NCBI RefSeq assembly: GCF_029962835.1
Contig: NC_080588.1
Span: 18,370,001 to 18,434,000 of the forward strand
Direction: 5' to 3'
DNA: 64,000 nt
Source of the DNA: Magnolia sinica
Lineage: Eukaryota; Streptophyta; Magnoliopsida; Magnoliales; Magnoliaceae
Shown here: positions 20,517 through 31,768 of the stretch, piece after piece
Numbering within the stretch: the stretch's first letter is position 1
Layout of the letters: each line of letters starts with the position of its first letter
Notes under the pieces: generated by a model
Database searches by the model: none
What the model saw: the letters and a program-made list of their open reading frames with translations, nothing else
What the model was told of the DNA's origin: nothing
Made by a program: the position numbers and the translations under genes

Positions 20517-22442
20517 AGTTCATTCAATAAAATAGAAAATTTTATTCTATTTCATTTTATTTTATTTATTTATTTTATTCATTTATGGCATCAGATCTGA
20601 GGTAAACCGTACCCAAAAATCTTTTTGAAGGCCAAAAAAGTTTTGGAATAAGCCGATCTTTGTGTTTTCTCTTCATAAGTCTGCCTAACACAGGAGAGAG
20701 AAAAAACATGACAGAATACGTTACTATAGACCTTGAGAAAATTTTAGTTATAGCCCGTTTCGAATCACTATTTCATTTTATTTTATTTATTTATTTTGTC
20801 TAATGTCCTGTTTATTTTGTCTCATGCGTTATAATGAGCTCAAAAAAGTGAAACAAAACAGGAAGCTAATCCGTGGTAGGTTTGCGTTAGTGACGTCGAC
20901 ACACCGACAAGTCGGTTTCCAAACCACAATACATCATTTTCCCAAGTCATGGATCCATTGAATCGCTTGTGCATTTAATAAATTCAACGTCTCGCTAGAA
21001 AGAGCTAATTACTCCGCCATTGAATCCGCCTGCATCATGACGTAAGGAAACCATCGTGGCCCTTGACGTGGTCTAGTGACATCGCGGTGGCAGTTCACTT
21101 TTCTTTGGGCCTGTTTGACTTTTCAAATAATATGCAAATACTTCCTAATCCTGCCTAGGACAGTTGCGAAATAAATATGGGGTCCACTGTTATGCATGCG
21201 GCTTATTCACACCATCTCCATGAGTCCAAAATTGAAGCAGGTACTTAAAAAATGAAGTAGATCCAAAGTTAAGTAGATTAGCCGAAACTGAACACTTATT
21301 GTTCAAAACTTTTTAAGTCCTTCATAAATTTTAAGTCTCTCATAAATTTTTGCTTAACCTAATTTATTTATGTTTTCCTGTTATCCGTGTCTGTGTGTGA
21401 ACATGTTCGGTGACTAGTAAACATTAATATGGATCTTGTAAAGAAACAATTGTCAACAGTGAACATTTTAAGGTTGTCATTTCCTTTGGTGTGGGCCACT
21501 TGAGTTTTGGATCCACCTTGTTTTTTGGCTCATGCCCCGAAATGTTTTGGTAAGATGGTTGGACGGCACGGATAAGTCACATATATTACAGTGGGCCCTA
21601 CAAATTTAAGTCAGTGTTTTTGAACCAGTTTTGGAGGCAGAAATACTTATCCGGGTTTTCAAACGAGCTACTAATAATTACCCTTCTAGAAAAGATACGG
21701 AAAATCAACAGGCAACCCTTTTTGGCCAACTATTTCCATAGCGAAGCAATTTTTGCCTTTTAAAAAAAAAAAAGGAAAATTCCATTTGGGATCCACTTAT
21801 TGTATGGTCTAGAAGAATTCAATTTGTGTTTCGTGAATGGTGGACCATCCATCTTTTACATCACCCCCACATTAACCGTGCATGAGATAAAGCAACTCAA
21901 TTCAATATTCAGGTGGCCCTATCATGGCAGCCACGTAAAATCACACCCGAAAACTCTTAAATTGGCTCAGTGTTAGTGCTATGTACCAGGCCGTATTTTT
22001 TTCTTGTTGGGTGGCACGGCCTAATTACTTTGCGACTGCCATCTTAACAACACTGCCGCATCAGGAAGGGTACCACGTGGATTGAGTATTACCTCTGAAA
22101 GCTTTTGACAGGAGCTTCATGCGACCGCAAGTTAGGTGGGGTCCACTGTGATGTTTGTGAGAAAGCTATCCGAACAATCCGCTTTGCCAGAGTATGTTAG
22201 GACATGGGCCAAAAATAAAGTTGATTCAAAACTCAAGTGTGTTGAATGGCATGAAAAAGTGTCAAGTGAAATGGCTACCATTGAAACCTCCTGCGGTGTT
22301 TATATGCCATCGACGTAGTTGATAAGTCACTCTTGCTGGGACGAATTGAAAACACAAAAAATATTAGCTTCTTCTAAAACTTCCGTGGCCCCACACATAT
22401 GTCAACGGTGGACATTTAATCTTCATTGTTTCACGGTTTAAG

Positions 22443-22479
<37 letters not shown>

Positions 22480-22705
22480 TTTCTGCCTCACTTTCAAGTA
22501 GTACGAAGTTCCCGTGAAAGGCTTTGGAGGAATCCGCGTCCTCACTATGGCAGGCGTCCCCATCCCCACTTTTCACGTGGTGGGGCATATCTGAGTTTCG
22601 GACCGGCATGATTTTTGAACTCAGTTCGGGGACGCTCGGTTTGCTTTCTGTCACGTGTCCCTATCGGACGTTGCGTTCGCTTTCTGTCAGTTGTCTCTAT
22701 CCGAC
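20517..22705. repeat. Intron segment with MITE-module fragments, no gene
   Basis: Contains ATTTT-rich low-complexity sequence (20520-20580, 20770-20820). Partial copies of the shared module lie at about 21175-21615 and 22130-22430, followed by a poly(T)/poly(A) tract near 22446-22480. No ORF with a recognisable domain. Confidence 0.5.
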
Positions 22706-23496
22706 GGAAGCTGATTGGCTGGTGTACCACGCACCGGCTATACTGATGGGAATACCGGATTCTCTGTTTGCGTCAAGCAGCAAAATTAAATTGTGGTTGT
22801 TGCAGTTTGATTGGACCATGTGATTGTGTATTTGCTCGGTGGTTGAGATGGACCAATCACTGTTCCGCAAACTACGAAAAAAAAGCAGGAAAGTCGTGCT
22901 TTTGACAAACAGATGATGGTGTAGATAGGTGTGTTGGAAGACGAGCTCGGAAACTCCTCTAGCTCCGAGTTGTACGAGCGGTTCAAAGGAAATCAAAGTT
23001 ACGTGGCCCCACAACTATGTATTTATTATATCCACACCGTTTATCTATTTTTAGAGGTTATTTTAAAGCATTAGGAAAAAAAAAAATCATATAGGAAAGC
23101 TTAAATGGACCACACCAAAAATAGCAGCGAGGATAATGATTTTCACCATTAAAAAATTCATAAGGCCCACCATAACTTTTATTTTCCATCCAATCTGTTA
23201 ATAAGGCCACAGATACATGCATGAAGAGGAAAAACAAATTTCATATTAATCTAAAACTTCTTTGACCCCCAAAAGGGTTTCAATGGTAGATAGTTCAATC
23301 CCCTACTGCTTTTTGCAGTGTGGTCCACTTGATATTTAGATCTGTCTTATTTTCCGGCTCAAGCCTTAAGACGTGCTCACCAAATGGAAGAATGGTTTAG
23401 ATATAACACATACCTCACATACCTCATGATGGGACCCACTGACGTTAATACACTAGCTATATAACTGCTGTGTGGTACACCAGGCAATCCGCTTCC
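22706..23496. mobile_element. Mutator-like MITE in the F3'H intron
   Basis: Begins GGAAGCTGATTGGCTGGTGT and ends 'ggtacaccaggcaatccgcttcc'. The adjacent 9-mers CTATCCGAC (22697-22705) and CTATGGAAC (23497-23505) agree at six of nine positions, a decayed duplication. The left part (about 22745-22900) is unrelated to the other copies, so the element has an internal replacement or insertion. The shared module resumes near 22915 in reverse orientation. Confidence 0.72.
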
Positions 23497-23504
23497 CTAT
23501 GGAA

Positions 23505-26500
23505 CACGGCCGTGCTAGGATCGATAATACAGCCGATCCAAACTTCCACTTCCACCTAAATAAGGTGTCAATAAAGATCTTTCATAACACGGGTGAGTGG
23601 ATCACTCAGAGTAATAGTAAAAATGCATATTTTGAAAGAATAATGTGATATTGAATGGAAAACAAACTCAACATATGAATGTAGATTTAAATTATAATTA
23701 AAAACTATAGTTAAGAATTATTACTACTTTTAAAATAAATTAAGATAAAAGATAAATTAATAGATTGTTTTTTATTGTTGTTGATTTTGATATTGATTGT
23801 TTGGTTTATTGGTTGGTTTGATTATTCTTTGTTCATTTATTCTGTTTGTTATATAGTTCCGTTGCAGCTTGTTTTTTCAAATCTTTCTTTTATTATGGTT
23901 ATGATAGTTGAAATTTTTTTCCATAAATTCTTCTTTTGTTATATTTCCATTTTGTGACTATTCATCTTCTGTCAGTCAAGCTTTTTTTTTTTTTTTATTA
24001 TTATTATTTTTTTTTTATTGGCTGCGTGTTTTGATTCGGCACACATCTCGACCGCTCGTTCCATTTTTGAACACCTCTCGACCACCTTTTCTGCTTTCAT
24101 ACACTTCTTAGCCACTTGTTCTGATTTTGTACTCCTATTGGCCGCTCATTCCATTTCTAGACGCTTCTTGACAGCTTGGTCTACTTTTAGACACCTCTTG
24201 ACTGCTCGGTTTACTTTTGGACACCTCTCGGTCGCCTCCTGGATGTCTCTTTAGTTTGCTTTTGAATAACTCTCAGCTATTCTATCTTATCATTTTGACA
24301 GTTGTAATTCTATAAAAAGCACTTCAAGTATCTTTGAAGATCTTTAGCATACTATATCTTTCCTATACTATAACCTGCATCATTTTTCAACTGGGTTTCC
24401 AAAGAATGGTCAGAATTAGGGTACAACATTACCTCCACATCGCTTTGCCCTTGGTAAAAGGTGAATGTGATGTTGATTTGTTATTTAGCGCAATAAATGT
24501 GACTGCTCAGCCGTGTAAAAACATCAATTTCGACAATCTTTGTCGAACTCGGCCATCTTGATAAAAAAACATTAAAGTTCGTCAACTTGGGCATTTTGGC
24601 TGAAAAATAATAAATTTGGATATCTTGGTCAAAAAATGGCAAATTCGGTCAGTTTGGTCGAACTTGGCCGTCTTAGTCGACAAATGGCAAATTCGGCTAT
24701 CTTGCTTGAAAAACAGTAAATTCAACTAATTTGGTCGAAATCGGTCATCTTGGTCGAAAAATAACAAATTTGGTCATCTTAGTTGAACTCCGTTGTCTTA
24801 ATCGAGAGATAGTAAATTTAATTGTCTTAATTGAACTCGGCTATCTTGGTAAAAAAATAGAAAATTTAACTACTTTGGTTGAATTTGGTCATCTTGATCA
24901 AAAAACGGTAAAGTCGGTCATAATAATGGAGACTGTTAATCAACCCATTTTGATTAGGGCTTATGGTTAACCGAGGTAGTAATACAAGTGAGAACTTGGC
25001 CTCCAACTTTGTAGAACATTTAAATAATTTGGTTACGATTCAAATAGCAAGATTTGACCGTCGGAGGTAGTTCAAGACCTACCTGGTTTTGTCTTCCATG
25101 ATACAATAGATTCTCAAGGGTTGCCCCTCATGTATACACTGGTTTCCTTCTTTAGGAACAACATTTTTGACCTCCTATTTTGGTCACCTGAATTTAGCAC
25201 ATGGCGAAAGATTCCACACTTCCTATATAGCAAGAGACGTATTCCGTTGCGAAAGAGATACCCGTACTGTTGAATATGATGTTGGCGCCACATGTTGTAC
25301 TGATGATGTTGGTGCTAGATTTCTGACAAAAAAAATATTGACTTGTTGTTGAGGCATCACAGGTGTTTTTTTCGACAAAAAAAGCCATCATCCGATTCAT
25401 GTTTTCGGTATTACTAGAGATCCATTTGCCTAAAGTTTCAACTTGAACTCATAACTGTTCAACGATATTTTGAAATCCTTTTGCATATTGAGAATTGCAG
25501 CTGATAAAATCTCAAGAGGCTCAACCTTAGATAAGGATGTCATATTCCAGTTTAATGGAAAGATTACTAGATTTAGTAGCAAACCTAATTGCTAAGGTAC
25601 TTGATGAACTTGTCTTTGGCTCATGATTCCGAGAAATCATTGCATCGATAAGTGTACTTGTGTCAAAAGTATTCTTTTTACACAATTGATATAAAAGTAA
25701 TATTGATGACAGCCAAGTAGCTTTTCCAATCCCACAGGGCGTGCCAAAAATATTGGTACTTGCCAAAATTGTTAGACAGACGGTGCACAATGATTTTTTA
25801 ATGGCAATGAAGTAGTTTATCATTCCACCTAGCGTGTCAAAAATGTTGAATGATCAATTTACTTTCTGTCACGTGTAGTGTTGCGGGCGTGCTAAAATCG
25901 ATAATGCGGCTCGATCTAAATTGATCAACTTCGACCCTAAGCGTCGAAATAAACAAATACGTCCAAATGAACATATATGACTAGATTCTGAAAAGATTGG
26001 TTATGCAACCACTTGAAGAATTTATTAATGATCAGGCAATAATCGGAGGATGGGCTCTTCCTCCGAAGAGGGGTTGCTTTGTGCTTTCCATGAGAAAGGA
26101 CTTTCAAAATATTAGTGCAATCAAATAAAAAGGAAAAACTCACAATTGGTTAGTAGGAGAAATTATAAAAACGTGTCTTTTGAAAGAACCGCGTGGTATT
26201 GGATAGAGAACAAATCCAGCATGAGCATAGATTTGAATTACAAGTAAAGATTATAGCTCAAAATTACAGCTACTCCTAAGATAAATTGAGATAAAAGATA
26301 AATTGATAGATTATTTTTTTATTTGTTGTAGTTGATTTTGAGATTGATTGATTGGTTTGATTATTCTCCGTTGATTTCTTCTACTATGTATAGAGTTATG
26401 TTATAACTTATTTTTTCAGATTCATTTTCTATTACTACAATGGTTATGATTGTTGAAAAGTCATTCTCTAGATCCTTCTTTTTATTATAATTCTCTTATG

Positions 26501-26805
26501 TTGATTAGCTTTGTTCTGATTCTCGACCATTCATTCTACTTCTGTACGCCTCTCGACTGCTTGTTTTCCATTTGTACGTCTATCGGCTGCTTGTTTTATT
26601 TCCGAATATCTCTCAACCGTTCAGTCATCTTTTAGACATCTTTGCGCCATGTCCTAGATGCCTCTACTAAGTTTACTTTTAAATACATCTCAGCTGCTCG
26701 AACTCCAAATATCATGAAAGATCTTTAGGATGTTGTATTGTTCCCTTGGTATACCATGTGTCCTTTTCAATTAGGTTTTCCAACCATGGTCAGAAAGGTA
26801 CAAGA
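23505..26805. mobile_element. Probable degenerate non-autonomous LTR element (LARD-like) in the intron
   Basis: Two direct repeats of about 0.92 kb, 23505-24425 and 25870-26805, share the same order of landmarks: 'gtgctaggatcgataat' / 'gtgctaaaatcgataat', 'aagataaaagataaattaatag' / 'aagataaattgatag', runs of 'gacacctctcgac...', and a final 'aatggtcagaat' / 'catggtcagaaa'. The roughly 1.45-kb interior has no gag or pol. The repeats look strongly diverged, so the insertion is old. Clean TG/CA ends and a target duplication could not be placed. Broken and non-coding. Confidence 0.5.
24530..24930. repeat. Degenerate tandem repeat inside the intronic LTR-like element
   Basis: Repeated phrases 'ggtcatcttggtcgaaaaa' and 'tggcaaattcggtca' recur about every 28-30 bp (possibly as a 56-60 bp dimer) through some 400 bp. 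Similar short tandem structure ('gacacctctcgaccgctcgt' units of about 30 bp) occurs in both flanking repeats (24040-24250 and 26510-26640). Confidence 0.65.
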
Positions 26806-27472
26806 GTCTCTGAAAGCAACATTCGTCCCACAAAAAAAGCCCATCTTATGCCCTTCTTCATCATTAGTTTTCCACCTTTTAAAATTGGTATCTTCAAATC
26901 CTGCAATCTAGACCCTCCAATCACCGACCCAGCAGGAATGCGTTCATATCAGAGATATTTCACCTAAGAAGGCAATATCTATATGATTTTCCTTTCAAGT
27001 TTGAGCCACTTATTATTCTACTTTGTACGATTCATTTGCTAGTCACTATGGTTAGGATTGATTGATTACACAATGAAACCCAGAATTTGAATGGTCTCGA
27101 TTGCTTTATATCAGCACCACATGCAAGGAAGATAAGTCACCCTTGTTGAAGAGTGAGATTTGGCATGAAAATTGTAGGACTTTCACAACATCTCATCGGT
27201 GAAAAAGGTGGGCCACGCCCGTTATGAAAAATGCCTGAGCCGGAGGTTGGAATTTCCAAACCATCAGAACAGCTTTTCAGCACGGTCTCCACTTGTTAAG
27301 CTTGACAATCGTCCTTTGTCATGCACAACCTTCAGACCGTTCTTATGCCCACACCCCGTCTTTCCTGCCTCTCATACCGAGTTATTTCATTGATTGCAAA
27401 ATGCATGGTAGGAAATAGCCCAATCAAGCGGACGGCAGAGCATCCACGACTTTTACGTCCCTTAGGTTCGTT
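26806..27472. other. Intron stretch with no recognised feature
   Basis: No homologue of a P450 exon or known transposon is seen. A 64-codon frame at 27199-27393 has no recognisable domain. Confidence 0.4.
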
Positions 27473-28149
27473 GGAAGCGGATTGGCTGGTGTACTGCACA
27501 CAAGCTATATAGCTGGTGTATTGACGTCAGAAAGTTGTGGGTCCAATCATCATAAGGTATGTGTTATATCCAAACCGTCCATCCATTTTCTGAACTCGTT
27601 GTGAGTCTTGAGACGAAAAATAAGACAGATCTAATGATCAAGTGAACCACAATGAAAAGGTAGTGGGGGATTGAACGTCTGCCATTGAAACCCTTTTGGG
27701 TTCGCAAAACTTTTGGATCAATATGAAATTTGTTTTTCCTCTTAATCCAGGTCCTCATAACCTTGTGAACCGATTGGATGGAAAATATAAACGTTATGGT
27801 GGGCCCTACAAAAATTTTAACAGTAAAAATTATTATCTCCGCCACTATTTGTGGTGTGGTCCAGTTGATATTTGGATATGATTAGTACTCTAAAATGATA
27901 TGTAAAAATGGATAAACGGTGTGGAATATAACAAATACATCACTGTGAGGCCTTGTAACTTTGATCTCCTTTGAACCGTTCGTAAAACAAAGAGTTTGCG
28001 GAGCGTCAGCGCTCGTCTTCGCAGGACACGTACCTACATCAGCTATATAGCTGGTGTGTGGTACACCAGTCGTCGGCGCTCGTCTTCAAAGGACACGTAC
28101 CTACACCAGCTATATAGCTGGTGTGTGGTACACCGGCCAATCCGCTTCC
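27473..28149. mobile_element. Mutator-like MITE with a duplicated 3' end
   Basis: A 677-bp element, GGAAGCGGATTGGCTGGTGT at the left and its complement at the right. The flanking 9-mers AGGTTCGTT (27464-27472) and GGGTTCGTT (28150-28158) match at eight of nine positions. It contains TTGACGTCA near 27521 and near-palindromic 'agctatatagct' blocks at both ends. The last about 70 bp (from 'cagcgctcgtcttcg' to 'gtgtggtacacc') occur twice in tandem. Confidence 0.9.
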
Positions 28150-28946
28150 GGGTTCGTTAGAGCAAGGTTGGCTCTGGAAGCACGTGCTCAATGGTTGACT
28201 ATTGGGTGAAACCACCAGCATTTCAGAGAACTACCAAAGAAATTTGTTCCCTTGGGCTTATAATTTGGCGGAAGCGGTGGGACCTACCCTTAAATATGGC
28301 CTGACCTTGTACATGGTGGGCCATTTTCATGCGTATATACGTAGGCCTCATCCCTTCTTCCATTCTTCCATGGGTGGCGAAACTTACGGTGGTGCAGTGG
28401 ACTACCAAATCCGAACGTCACATTCACCATTTGCGGGAGAAATGAAACAGGTGACTGAGCGCGGGGAAGTGCTCGAGTTGGGCCTGTTTGGATGCATGCC
28501 GTTTGAGGCTTAGGCCTGAAAGTCTGGCAGGTTCAACTCGACGTTGGGTTGGGCTTGGGCAGGATGTATTGAGTTTAGTTTTGGGTTTGGGCTATACAAA
28601 CACCAACCTGATAAAACTTAGGTTGACCTCGAGTTGAGGTCTTGGGTTGTCCAACCCAATTCGAACCTGATCGATATATAAGTTACTTATAAATTATAAT
28701 TGAGTATGGATTGTCTGTTTTGAAGGCACATGAAATTCCAGTGCCGGTCTCATTGGTCCAAGTCATTTCGGATGACTCAAGATAACAAGATACACCGAAC
28801 TTCTCGGTGCCGGTCTCAATGGGGCCCACAGAGCACCAACCACCAGCCATTGGCTGGTGGCACTTGGAGTAGCCAATCCGTTTCCCTAATTTCTCCCCTT
28901 CTAAATCCATCTTTCCTAGTAAAATCCTGACAGGTGTAAATTTCAG
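28150..28946. repeat. End of the F3'H intron with repeat fragments
   Basis: 28520-28680 is a patch of 'gggttgggcttgggc' and 'cccaacc' phrases resembling a degraded inverted-repeat element. 28740-28885 holds the right end of a MITE of the GGGAAACGGATTGGCTACTC type, ending about 60 bp before the splice acceptor. The 28202-28513 frame shows no domain. Confidence 0.5.
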
Positions 28947-29600
28947 GACTTGTTCACTGCTGGCACGGACACGTCGTCAAGCACAGTGGAGTGGGCCCTA
29001 GCGGAACTCATTCGTCATCCTAAGATCCTAGCCCAGGCCCAAGCCGAGCTGGACTCAGTAGTGGGCTCGGCCCGACTTGTATCAGAAGCTGACCTGGCCA
29101 ACCTGCCCTTCCTAAACGCCGTCATCAAGGAAACCTTCCGGCTCCACCCCTCAACACCTCTCTCCCTACCTCGCATCGCCGCCGAGGACTGTGAAATCAA
29201 TGGCTACTTGATCCCCAAGAACTCTACACTCTTGGTCAATGTTTGGGCCATCGCTCGTGACCCAGCCGTGTGGCCTGAGCCACTCAAGTTCTGTCCCGAG
29301 CGGTTCCTCCCTGGTTCGCCTCAAGCCCACATTGACATTCGAGGCAATGACTTCGAGGTGATACCGTTCGGAGCGGGCCGGAGGATATGCGCCGGGATGA
29401 GCTTGGGCCTTCGCATGGTCTACTTCATGACAGCAACCTTGGTCCATGCATTCAACTGGGCCTTACCAGAGGGCCAAGTGGCCGAGAAACTAAACATGGA
29501 TGAGGCTTACGGGCTCACCTTGCAGAGGGCTGTGCCCTTGACCTTACGCCCTCTGCCAAGGCTAGAACCGCACGTGTACGGTGCGACTCAGTGCTCTTGA
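28947..29600 (+). CDS. F3'H: Flavonoid 3'-hydroxylase (CYP75B), coding exon 2
   Basis: Encodes residues 301-517 and the TGA stop. It holds the catalytic core: I-helix AGTDTS (305-310) for oxygen activation, K-helix ETFR (E362, R365), PERF (417-420), and the haem loop [10 protein letters not shown] (441-450) with the thiolate ligand Cys448. The C-terminal substrate-recognition region [13 protein letters not shown] is of the F3'H kind rather than F3'5'H, as far as I remember both subfamilies. The exon starts GAC after TTTCAG, phase 0, and joins exon 1 with no frame break, giving 517 aa (family about 505-520). Many F3'H genes have one or two further introns in this part; none is seen here. Every signature residue is intact, so the gene appears functional. 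F3'5'H or flavone synthase II are less likely alternatives. Confidence 0.96.
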   Translation, partial: DLFTAGTDTSSSTVEWALAELIRHPKILAQAQAELDSVVGSARLVSEADLANLPFLNAVIKETFRLHPSTPLSLPRIAAEDCEINGYLIPKNSTLLVNVWAIARDPAVWPEPLKFCPERFLPGSPQAHIDIRGNDFEVIPFGAGRRICAGMSLGLRMVYFMTATLVHAFNWALPEGQVAEKLNMDEAYGLTLQRAVPLTLRPLPRLEPHVYGATQCS

Positions 29601-29760
29601 ATGCACGTAGCTATTTTTCAGTGATGTTTATCACCTGCTCTATTAGTGTGTACGTGTGCGGGGTGTTTTACATGTTGATATATTCACCTGAACCGCATTT
29701 TACATTTCGTTAGAAGAATAAGATACTTTGGTGTAAGTTTGTTGCCTAAGGGAAATTTGC
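29601..29760 (+). other. Probable F3'H 3' UTR
   Basis: Follows the stop codon. It has T/G-rich stretches ('gtgtacgtgtgcggggtgtt') and AATAAG at 29717-29722, which may act as a near-upstream polyadenylation element. The cleavage site cannot be fixed from sequence alone. Confidence 0.4.
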
Positions 29761-30107
29761 TTTACATGCTGGGCTGGCCAGCTTGAGATGGGCCAGGCTC
29801 TTGTAAAACATTCAGAACCATCGGATTAGTGGGCGGGGCCTGGGTTCATTGTGGCCCTCATTTTGAACTGTTTCGGCCGTGTGTCATAGGCCAAGCTTAT
29901 TCGATCATTTGCTGAGGGGTTATTGTGTATGTATGATTCAAATTCAAATCCAAGATTTGAATATCAGGATCATCAACGAAGCATGATTATAAAATTATAT
30001 CCTCCATATGGTGGGTGAAAACCATCCACTGTACAGTATTGTGGTACAGGGCAATTGTACCCTAATATACAATGGCTTTTGCCAAATCTATGGATTAGAC
30101 CCGGCAA

Positions 30108-30110
<3 letters not shown>
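29761..30110. other. Intergenic sequence, no recognised feature
   Basis: Nothing coding is seen. A 'gtgggcggggcctgggttca' phrase suggests old repeat material. Confidence 0.35.

Positions 30111-30177
<67 letters not shown>
30111..30177. repeat. (TA)n microsatellite
   Basis: About 67 bp of nearly uninterrupted TA. It creates artificial open frames reading YIYIYI on both strands. Confidence 0.98.
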
Positions 30178-30179
<2 letters not shown>

Positions 30180-30608
30180 GAAAAGTTTTATGCATTCGAG
30201 CTCATGGGAACTTCCCATGAGGTCGAGCTGTGTGTAGCCACCGTGTCGAACATCTACCCCATCAGTCACATGCACCATTCCATGGTAGGCCTAGGGCTTA
30301 AAAATAAAGTCAATCTGTGACTTGTGTGGGCCACACCACATACAAAAGTTGAGAGGGGTTACCCTCCATTAAGGCCCACCGAGTGTCGTTCACAAAGCCA
30401 GCCCATCCATTATGTGTGTCCCACTTGGAGTTTAAGACACATCCAAATTTCAGTTGGGCCCCACCAAGTGCTTTTATATGTTTTAGGCATGTCTTCACAT
30501 GATTTTAGATGGTATGGTCCACTTGAGTTCCGTACACCGCTGATTTTTGGGATATCCCTATAATATAAAGGAGACTCCTCAAATGCACGGTGTTGATGTT
30601 CAACATAC
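30178..30608. repeat. Repeat-derived intergenic sequence between two (TA)n tracts
   Basis: Phrases such as 'gtgtgggccacaccacatac', 'aaggcccaccgagtgtcgtt' and 'atggtatggtccacttgag' mark another MITE-like sequence, bounded on both sides by (TA)n. No gene. Confidence 0.5.

Positions 30609-30643
<35 letters not shown>
30609..30643. repeat. (TA)n microsatellite
   Basis: About 35 bp of TA repeats. Confidence 0.95.
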
Positions 30644-30646
<3 letters not shown>

Positions 30647-31215
30647 CCTTTCACATTAAGTTGTTTCGCTGGGATGTTAAATGGGTCCCACTAAGATGTT
30701 AGTAATAAATTCACACTGTTTATACATTTTTAAAAATAATTTTATAGTATGAATCCAAAACTAAGGTACATCAAAATCTCAAGTGGGCCATACATTGTTG
30801 ATTGAACTCTAGCCATTAAAAACTTATTGGAGCTATCAAATTTTTGGATATAGCTGATATTTGTTTTTTGCTATTCTTGGTCTGTATAACCTAATCTACT
30901 GGTTGGACGTCAAGTAAACATCACGGTGGGGCCAACATTTGGAACAACTTGGATGTTGTGCAAACTTGACCTGTAGATACTTCGGATGTGATAACTATTA
31001 TAATAATGTTAAAGAGCATGGATCCCAGTAGGAATGATGTCATGGATGTTATGAACGGTGTATTTTCCTTTAGTGAGGCTCACTTGAGTACTGTATATTG
31101 CTTTTTTGGTCTCAAAGTCTAAAAATGAGCTCAAAAAACGGATGAACAGGTAAAGTTTTTACAAACATCATGGTGGGCAGCCTATGTTTACAAGGCCGCA
31201 ACTTGCTGCGAAAGA
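30644..31215. repeat. MITE-module copy, diverged
   Basis: Contains 'gggtcccactaagatg', 'aaaatctcaagtgggccata', 'aacatcacggtggggcc' and 'aaaaaacggatgaacaggta' in the usual order. Borders and target duplication are not clear. Confidence 0.5.
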
Positions 31216-31217
31216 CA

Positions 31218-31732
31218 GGGAGCGGATTGCGTCCTACCCCTGCCCGTCTCCTGCTTGGAATGGTCAGGAGCTTTGAGTGGCCACCGTGATGTATGGATGT
31301 TATCCACACCGTCCGTCCATTTTTCCGTATCATTTTAGGATATAAGGCAAAAAATGAGGCAGATCAAAGACATACGAAGACTACACAATGGGGATTAAAT
31401 TCTCACCGTTGAAAACTTCATGGGGGCGCCAGAAGTTTTGGATGGAGCAGATATTTGTGTTTTTTCCTCATCCAGGTTTTATGTAACTTTATGAATAGAT
31501 TGGATCGCACATAAAAATAACAATGTGCCCTGGAAAAGTTTCAACGGTGAGAATCATTACTACCACCGCTGCTTCCTGTGGTGTGGTCCACTTGAGCCTT
31601 GAATCTACTTAAGTTTTAATTTTTTCTCTAAAATGATGGTGTGGATAAGACCCATACATGACGGTGGCCACTCAAATCTCTTACCCGTTACCAACTGGAG
31701 ACGGGAAGAGGGTAGGACGCAATCCGCGTCCG
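31218..31732. mobile_element. MITE of the GGATTGCGTCCTACC end type
   Basis: The left end GGAGCGGATTGCGTCCTACC is mirrored at the right by 'gggtaggacgcaatccgcgtcc'. The interior is the shared module, and both ends repeat 'gagtggccaccgtgatgtat' / 'catgacggtggccactca' in inverse. A 9-bp target duplication could not be confirmed. Confidence 0.7.
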
Positions 31733-31768
31733 TCCAGAGACGATGAAGATTACGTCCTACCTCCGGAC

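Larger units (their letters stand above)
18229..28946 (+). other. F3'H intron 1, 10.7 kb, filled with transposable elements
   Basis: Starts GTATGT and ends TTTCAG, phase 0. A possible branch point CTGAC lies at 28927. No exon-like P450 sequence occurs inside; the ORFs there fall in repeats. The content is at least four MITEs with recognisable ends, one nested pair, a probable non-autonomous LTR element (about 23505-26805) and MITE fragments down to 60 bp from the acceptor. F3'H introns in other plants are generally a few hundred bp to a few kb. Confidence 0.9.

Noticed and set aside
29973-30278. Open frames with YIYIYI runs
   Set aside because: Produced by the (TA)n microsatellite.
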